This document shows, piece after piece, positions 57,480 to 64,000 of a stretch of DNA of 64,000 bases; the stretch's first letter is position 1; each line of letters starts with the position of its first letter. The position numbers and the translations under genes were made by a program. The notes beneath the pieces were generated by a model that was not told the origin of the DNA, made no database searches, and saw only the letters and a list, made by a program, of their open reading frames with translations. Where the stretch lies: positions 40,481,736 through 40,545,735 of the forward strand of contig JAVIAB010000008.1 in assembly GCA_032433765.1 (NCBI GenBank), read 5' to 3'. The DNA is from Megaustenia siamemsis (taxonomy: Eukaryota > Mollusca > Gastropoda > Stylommatophora > Ariophantidae).

Positions 57480-59312
57480 TTGAAGAATGAATTCATGCAC
57501 TGATAGAAATGAGTTCATGCACTAATAGAAATGAGTTCATACACTAATAGAAATGAGTTCATGCATTGATAGAAATGAGTTCATGCACTTATAGAAATGA
57601 GTTCATGCATTGATAGAAATGAGTTAATGCATTGATAGAAATGAGTTCATGAACTAATAGAAATGAATTCATGCATTGATAGAAATGAGTTCATGCACTA
57701 ATAGAAATGAGTTCATGCATTGATAGAAATGAGTTCATGCATTGATAGAAATGAGTTCATGCACTAATAGAAATGAGTTCATGCATTGATAGAAATGAGT
57801 TCATGCACTAATAGAAATGAATTCATGCATTGATAGAAATGAGTTCATACATTGATAGAAATGAATTCATGCATTGATAGAAATGAGTTCATGCACTAAT
57901 AGAAATGAGTTCATGCATTGATAGAAATGAGTTCATGCACTTATAGCAATGAGTTCATGCACTGATAGAAATGAGTTCATGCATTGATAGAAATGAGTTC
58001 ATGCACTTATAGAAATGAGTTCATGCACTGATAGAAATGAGTTCATGCACTAATAGAAATGATTTCATGCACTGATAGAAATGAGTTCATGCACTGATAG
58101 AAATGACTTCATGCACTGATAGAAATGACTTCATGCACTGATAGAAATTAGTATAAAACTCTGATAGAAAAGAGTTCATGCACTGATATAAATGAGTTCA
58201 TGCACTGATAAAAATGAGTTCATGCACTAATAGAAATGAGTTCATGCAATAATAAAATAGAGTTCATGCACTGATAGAAATGAGTTCATGCACTGATAGA
58301 AATGACTTCATGCACTGATATAAATGAGTTCATGCACTGGTAAAAATGAGTTCATGCACTAATAGAAATGAGTTCATGCACTGATAGAAATGAGTTCATG
58401 CACTAATAGAAATGAGTTCATGCTCTAATAGAAATGATTTCATACACTGATAGAAATGAGTTCATGCATTGATAGAAATGAGTTCATGCACTAATAGAAA
58501 TGAGTTCATGCATTGATAGAAATGAGTTCATGCATTGATAGAAATCAATTCATGCATTGATAGAAATGAGTTCATGCACTAATAGAAATGAGTTCATGCA
58601 TTAATAGAAATGAGTTCATGCACTTATAGAAATGAGTTCATGCACTGATAGAAATGAGTTCATGCATTGATAGAAATGAGTTCATGCACTTATAGAAATG
58701 AGTTCATGCACTGATAGAAATGAGTTCATGCACTAATAGAAATGAGTTCATGCATTGATAGAAATGAGTTCATGCACTTATAGAAATGAGTTCATGCACT
58801 GATAGAAATGAGTTCATGCATTGATAGAAATGAGTTCATGCACTTATAGAAATGAGTTCATGCACTGATAGAAATGAGTTCATGCACTAATAAAAAAATG
58901 AGTTCATGCATTGATAGAAATGAGTTCATGCACTTATAGAAATGAGTTCATGCACTGATAGAAATGAGTTCATGCACTGATAGAAATGAGTTCACGCACT
59001 GATAGAAATGACTTCATGCACTGATAGAAATTAGTATAAAACACTGATAGAAAAGAGTTCATGCACTGATATAAATGAGTTCATGCACTGATAAAAATGA
59101 GTTCATGCACTAATAGAAATGAGTTCATGCACTAATAGAATAGAGTTCATGCACTGATAGAAATGAGTTCATGCACTGATAGAAATGACTTCATGCACTG
59201 ATATAAATGAGTTCATGCACTGATAGAAATGAGTTCATGCACTAATAGAAATGAGTTCATGCTCTAATAGAAATGACTTCATACACTGATAGAAATGAGT
59301 TCAAGCACTAAG
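57480..59312 (+). repeat. 22-bp minisatellite, left part
   Basis: The unit is GAGTTCATGCACTGATAGAAAT with variants CATTGAT, CACTAAT and CACTTAT. Rare units (AATTAGTATAAAACACTGAT) mark higher-order repeats. Confidence 0.96.
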
Positions 59313-60262
59313 ACTCAGCAAAGTCGAGGTCCTCCAAATGATCTCCTTGTATCCATTCGATACCTTTAATACCAGCGCAGCATTTCTTCATTATTAAGTC
59401 CATAACAACTCCAAATAACAAGGGTGATAAAATACATCCTTTTTTAACCCCAGTTTCTATTGGGAAACATTCGCTCAGTCGTGCCTCTGTTTGAACTGCA
59501 CATGTGTAACCATCATACATATCTTTAATAATATTTATGATTTTTGATGGCAAGCCATATTGCTTCAGATATTCCACAAAGAATCTCTATGAATACTGTC
59601 AAATGCTTTTTTGAAGTCGGTGAAGTCAAGTACAAAAGGTTTTTGGAAATAATGTCCACCTATAACTAAATTTTCTATTAAACATAATTCTATTAATCTT
59701 TCTCCATTCTGACTCGTATCGCAGCCTTCTCTCCCTATTACATGTTCCACTCCTGCGTTGTCTTTTTTCCACTTTGGTGTTGAAGTCTCCCATTACAATT
59801 AAAAGAACGTGTTTTGGTATTTTGTTTATAAGGTGTTGTAGTTGGTTATAAAAAATCATCATTAACTTCATCATCAGCTTCGTTTTTAGGCGCATAGTAT
59901 TGAACAATTGAAAGTCTTCCATATTTTGTTTTGTAGCGTGTTCATATCAGACGGCTATTAACCGGTCCCATTCTAATAAACTTCTTGCAACTAAATGTCA
60001 TCATTATGCCCACTCCTTCACAGTTTTTTCAATCTTCCCTTCCAGAAAAAAATTCTATTTTATTATCAGCAGATTTCCTACCTGTTCCAAGCCAGCGCAT
60101 TTCGCTTAATCCTAAAATATCTAGATCATATCTATCCATCTCGCTCGCGACTTGTGCTTGTTTCGTCGGCGCGGCCATTGTTCGTACATTACAGAATCCT
60201 ATTTTTGTTGTTGTTTTAGGGCTGAAAATACTATCACTATTATCTACTGCTAATTTACACAT
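59313..60262 (-). mobile_element. L-E LINE with large internal deletion, inserted in the 22-bp array
   Basis: From the right: the endonuclease N-terminus (TKIGFCNVRTM, LDILGLSEMRWLGTGR), then VLLIVMGDFNTKVE. LIENLVIGGHYFQK is then fused directly to PFVLDFTDFKKAFDSIHRDS, followed by EYLKQYGLPSKIINIIKDMY, ETGVKKGCILSPLLF and LEDLDFA just before the YADD position. The end of the endonuclease (with the SDH motif) and the RT N-terminal region are missing. Frame breaks occur near 59,575 and between the endonuclease pieces. The 3' end is also absent, so this is a middle piece and not a typical 5' truncation. Confidence 0.8.
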
Positions 60263-60508
60263 TCTGTATCAGGTATACGTTTCATTAACAAAATCATTTT
60301 ACGATAGCAGCTTGTTAAACCTTGATCAATGGTTCTATACCAAGCCGGAGAAAAATAATTCCTCCATCTTGGATACAACCGGAAATGTAACCTTTATTTA
60401 TTATGATAAAAAGAAGGTAAAGATAAACACATAGCATTTGCAGTTGAGTAATGAAGTGTTGGTGACCTCATTGTTCTAAGCCTCAGCTTCATGAGGTGAG
60501 TTGGCCAG
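60263..60508. other. Probable 5' flank of the L-E LINE, or unique sequence
   Basis: It lies between the L-E start and the resumption of the 22-bp array and has no other recognisable content. By position it would be the element's 5' untranslated region, which is inference. Confidence 0.35.
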
Positions 60509-63500
60509 TTCCAATGAGTTCATGCTCTAATAGAAATGATTTCATACACTGATAGAAATGAGTTCATGCATTGATAGAAATGAGTTCATGCACTAATAGA
60601 AATGAGTTCATGCATTGATAGAAATGAGTTCATGCATTGATAGAAATGAATTCATGCATTGATAGAAATGAGTTCATGCACTAATAGAAATGAGTTCATG
60701 CATTAATAGAAATGAGTTCATGCACTTATAGAAATGAGTTCATGCACTGATAGAAATGAGATCATTCATTGATAGAAATGAGTTCATGCACTTATAGAAA
60801 TGAGTTCATGCACTGATAGAAATGAGTTCATGCACTAATAGAAATGAGTTCATGCATTGATAGAAATGAGTTCATGCACTTATAGAAATGAGTTCATGCA
60901 TTGATAGAAATGAGTTCATGCATTGATAGAAATGAGTTCATGCACTTATAGAAATGAGTTCATGCACTGATAGAAATGAGTTCATGCACTAATAAAAAAT
61001 GAGTTCATGCATTGATAGAAATGAGTTCATGCACTTATAGAAATGAGTTCATGCACTGATAGAAATGAGTTCATGCACTGATAGAAATGAGTTCACGCAC
61101 TGATAGAAATGACTTCATGCACTGATAGAAATTAGTATAAAACACTGATAGAAAAGAGTTCATGCACTGATATAAATGAGTTCATGCACTGATAAAAATG
61201 AGTTCATGCACTAATAGAAATGAGTTCATGCACTAATAGAATTGAGTTCATGCACTGATAGAAATGAGTTCATGCACTGATAGAAATGACTTCATGCACT
61301 GATATAAATGAGTTCATGCACTGATAGAAATGAGTTCACTCACTGATAGAAATGACTTCATGCACTGATAGAAATTAGTATAAAACACTGATAGAAAAGA
61401 GTTCATGCACTGATATAAATGAGTTCATGCACTGATAAAAATGAGTTCATGCACTAATAGAAACAAGTTCATGCACTAATAGAATAGAGTTCATGCACTG
61501 ATAGAAATGAGTTCATGCACTGATAGAAATGACTTCATGCACTGATATAAATGAGTTCATGAACTGGTAAAAATGAGTTCATGCACTAATAGAAATGAGT
61601 TCATGCACTGATAGAAATGAGTTCATGCACTAATAGAAATGAGTTCATGCTCTAATAGAAATGACTTCATACACTGATAGAAATGAGTTCATGCATTGAT
61701 AGAAATGAGTTCATGCACTAATAGAAATGAGTTCATGCACCGATAGAAATGAGTTCAAGCACTAATAGAAATGAGTTCATGCACTGATAGAAATGAGTTC
61801 ATGCACTGATAGAAATTAGTTCTTGCACTGATAGAAATTAGTTCATTCACTGATAGAAATGAGTTCATGCACTAATAGAAATGAGTTCTTGCACTGATAG
61901 AAATGAGTTCATACACTGATAGAAATGTGTTCATGCACTGATAGAAATGAGTTCATGCACTAATAAAAATGAATTCATGCTCTAATAAAATGAGTTCATG
62001 CATTGATAGAAATGAGTTCATGCCTTGATAGAAATGAGTTCATGCACTGATAGAAATGAGTTCATGCACTGATAGAAATGAGTTCATGCACTAATAAAAA
62101 TGAGTTCATGCTCTAATAAAAATGAGTTCATGCATTGATAGAAATGAGTTCATGCATTGATAGAAATGAGTTCATGCACTAATAAAAATGAGTTCATGCA
62201 TTGATAGAAATGAGTTCATGCATTGATAGAAATGAGTTCATGCACTGATAGAAATGACTTCATGCACTGATAGAAATTAGTATAAAACACTGATAGAAAA
62301 GAGTTCATGCACTGATATAAATGAGTTCATGCACTGGTAAAAATGAGTTCATGCACTAATAGAAATGAGTTCATGCACTGATAGAAATGAGTTCACGCAC
62401 TAATAGAAATGAGTTCATGCATTGATAGAAATGAGTTCATGCATTGATAGAAATGAATTCATGCATTGATAGAAATGAGTTCATGCACTAATAGAAATGA
62501 GTTCATGCATTAATAGAAATGAGTTCATGCACTTATAGAAATGAGTTCATGCACTGATAGAAATGAGATCATTCATTGATAGAAATGAGTTCATGCACTT
62601 ATAGAAATGAGTTCATGCACTTATAGAAATGAGTTCATGCACTGATAGAAATGAGTTCATGCACTGATAGAAATGAGTTCACGCAATGATAGAAATGACT
62701 TCATGCACTGATAGAAATTAGTATAAAACACTGATAGAAAAGAGTTCATGCACTGATATAAATGAGTTCATGCACTGATAAAAATGAGTTCATGCACTAA
62801 TAGAAATGAGTTCATGCACTAATAGAATAGAGTTCATGCACTGATAGAAATGAGTTCATGCACTGATAGAAATGACTTCATGCACTGATATAAATGAGTT
62901 CATGCACTGGTAAAAATGAGTTCATGCACTAATAGAAATGAGTTCATGCACTGATAGAAATGAGTTCATGCACTAATAGAAATGAGTTCATGCTCTAATA
63001 GAAATGACTTCATACACTGATGGAAATGAGTTCATGCATTGATAGAAATGAGTTCATGCACTTATAGAAATGAGTTCATGCACTGATAGAAATGAGTTCA
63101 TGCACTAATAAAAAAATGAGTTCATGCATTGATAGAAATGAGTTCATGCATTGATAGAAATGAGTTCATGCACTAATAAAAATGAATTCATGCTCTAATA
63201 AAAATGAGTTCATGCATTGATAGAAATGAGTTCATGCCTTGATAGAAATGAGTTCATGCACTGATAGAAATGAGTTCATGCACTGATAGAAATGAGTTCA
63301 TGCACTAATAAAAATGAGTTCATGCTCTAATAAAAATGAGTTAATGCTTGATAGAAATGAGTTCATGCATTGATAGAAATGAGTTCATGCACTAATAAAA
63401 ATGAGTTCATGCATTGATAGAAATGAGTTCATGCATTGATAGAAATGAGTTCATGCACTGATAGAAATGACTTCATGCACTGATAGAAATTAGTATAAAA

Positions 63501-64000
63501 CACTGATAGAAAAGAGTTCATGCACTGATATAAATGAGTTCATGCACTGATAAAAATGAGTTCATGCACTAATAGAAATGAGTTCATGCACTAATAGAAT
63601 AGAGTTCATGCACTGATAGAAATGAGTTCATGCACTGATATAAATGAGTTCATGCACTGATAGAAATGAGTTCATGCATTGATAGAAATGAGTTCATGCA
63701 CTGATAGAAATGAGTTCATGCACTGGTAGAAATGAGTTCATACACTGATAGAAATGACTTCACGCACTGATATAAATGAGTTCATGCACTGGTAAAAATG
63801 AGTTCATGCACTAATAGAAATGAGTTCATGCACTGATAGAAATGAGTTCACGCACTAATAGAAATGAGTTCATGCTCTAATAGAAATGACTTCATACACT
63901 GATAGAAATGAGTTCATGCATTGATAGAAATGAGTTCATGCACTAATAGAAATGAGTTCATGCACTGTTAGAAATGAGTTCAAGCACTAATAGAAATGAG
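60509..64000 (+). repeat. 22-bp minisatellite, right part (runs off the window)
   Basis: Same unit as the left part. The first ~0.9 kb repeats the order of variants found at 58,415-59,310 (offset about 2.1 kb), including the CACTAATAAAAA(AA)TGAG unit. The AATTAGTATAAAACACTG landmark recurs near 61,130, 61,373, 62,276, 62,717 and 63,495. Confidence 0.96.

Overview
This window looks like a repeat-dominated stretch of an animal nuclear genome. It has an intron-bearing rhodopsin-type GPCR exon, many non-LTR retrotransposon (LINE) pieces, tRNA-derived SINEs, a TA-flanked cut-and-paste transposon and very large minisatellite/satellite arrays. There is no prokaryotic gene organisation. The repeat style (several short tRNA-headed SINE families, RTE-like LINEs with an APE endonuclease, minisatellites everywhere) would fit a mollusc, perhaps a gastropod, but that is an inference and not proven here. 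By eye, close to half of the window is tandem repeat.

Layout. 1-5.2 kb: a LINE 3' piece, a perfect hairpin, a 7-copy 49-bp repeat of a splice-acceptor region that abuts the terminal exon of a GPCR gene (the only host coding sequence I can support), a degenerate 30-bp repeat that begins inside the GPCR stop-codon region, and a 327-bp foldback element. 5.7-8.1 kb: a SINE, LINE scraps and a mariner transposase scrap. 8.1-15.4 kb: a 41-bp CpG-rich satellite split by a complete 2,387-bp TA-flanked DDE transposon. 15.4-23.3 kb: LINE pieces, including one LINE copy inserted into an older copy of the same family with clean target-site duplications (TSDs). 23.3-37.2 kb: a 13.8-kb array of an 18-bp unit with about 2.8-kb higher-order repeats. 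37.2-44.1 kb: a 26-bp minisatellite, SINEs, and one SINE split by two LINE copies that share the same target motif. 45.1-51 kb: four successive minisatellites. 51.4-57.3 kb: a pyrimidine tract, LINE and SINE copies and a third copy of the foldback arm. 57.5-64 kb: a 22-bp array, interrupted by an internally deleted LINE and running off the right edge.

LINE families named here for cross-reference: L-A (17.3-21.6 kb, 6.3 kb; GAA-type 3' tail), L-B (39-41.5 kb, 54.6 kb, relic at 42.7 kb), L-C (0, 2.9, 6.9, 16.5, 52.7 kb; GAT-type tail), L-D (22.5, 43.4, 56.6 kb), L-E (59.3 kb), L-F (8.5 and 15.4-16.4 kb), L-G (37.3 kb). All appear to belong to the APE-endonuclease/RT type of LINE, often annotated as RTE-like or as 'craniofacial development protein 2-like'. 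Only the L-A copy at 17,903-20,578 has a long uninterrupted ORF.

The most unusual points are: (1) amplification of a splice acceptor just upstream of the GPCR exon, where every duplicated acceptor would give an immediate stop codon; (2) two different minisatellites that each grew from an internal segment of the same SINE family; (3) two diverged LINEs sharing one target motif and one 5' end inside a split SINE; and (4) a foldback element with a hammerhead-ribozyme-like core.
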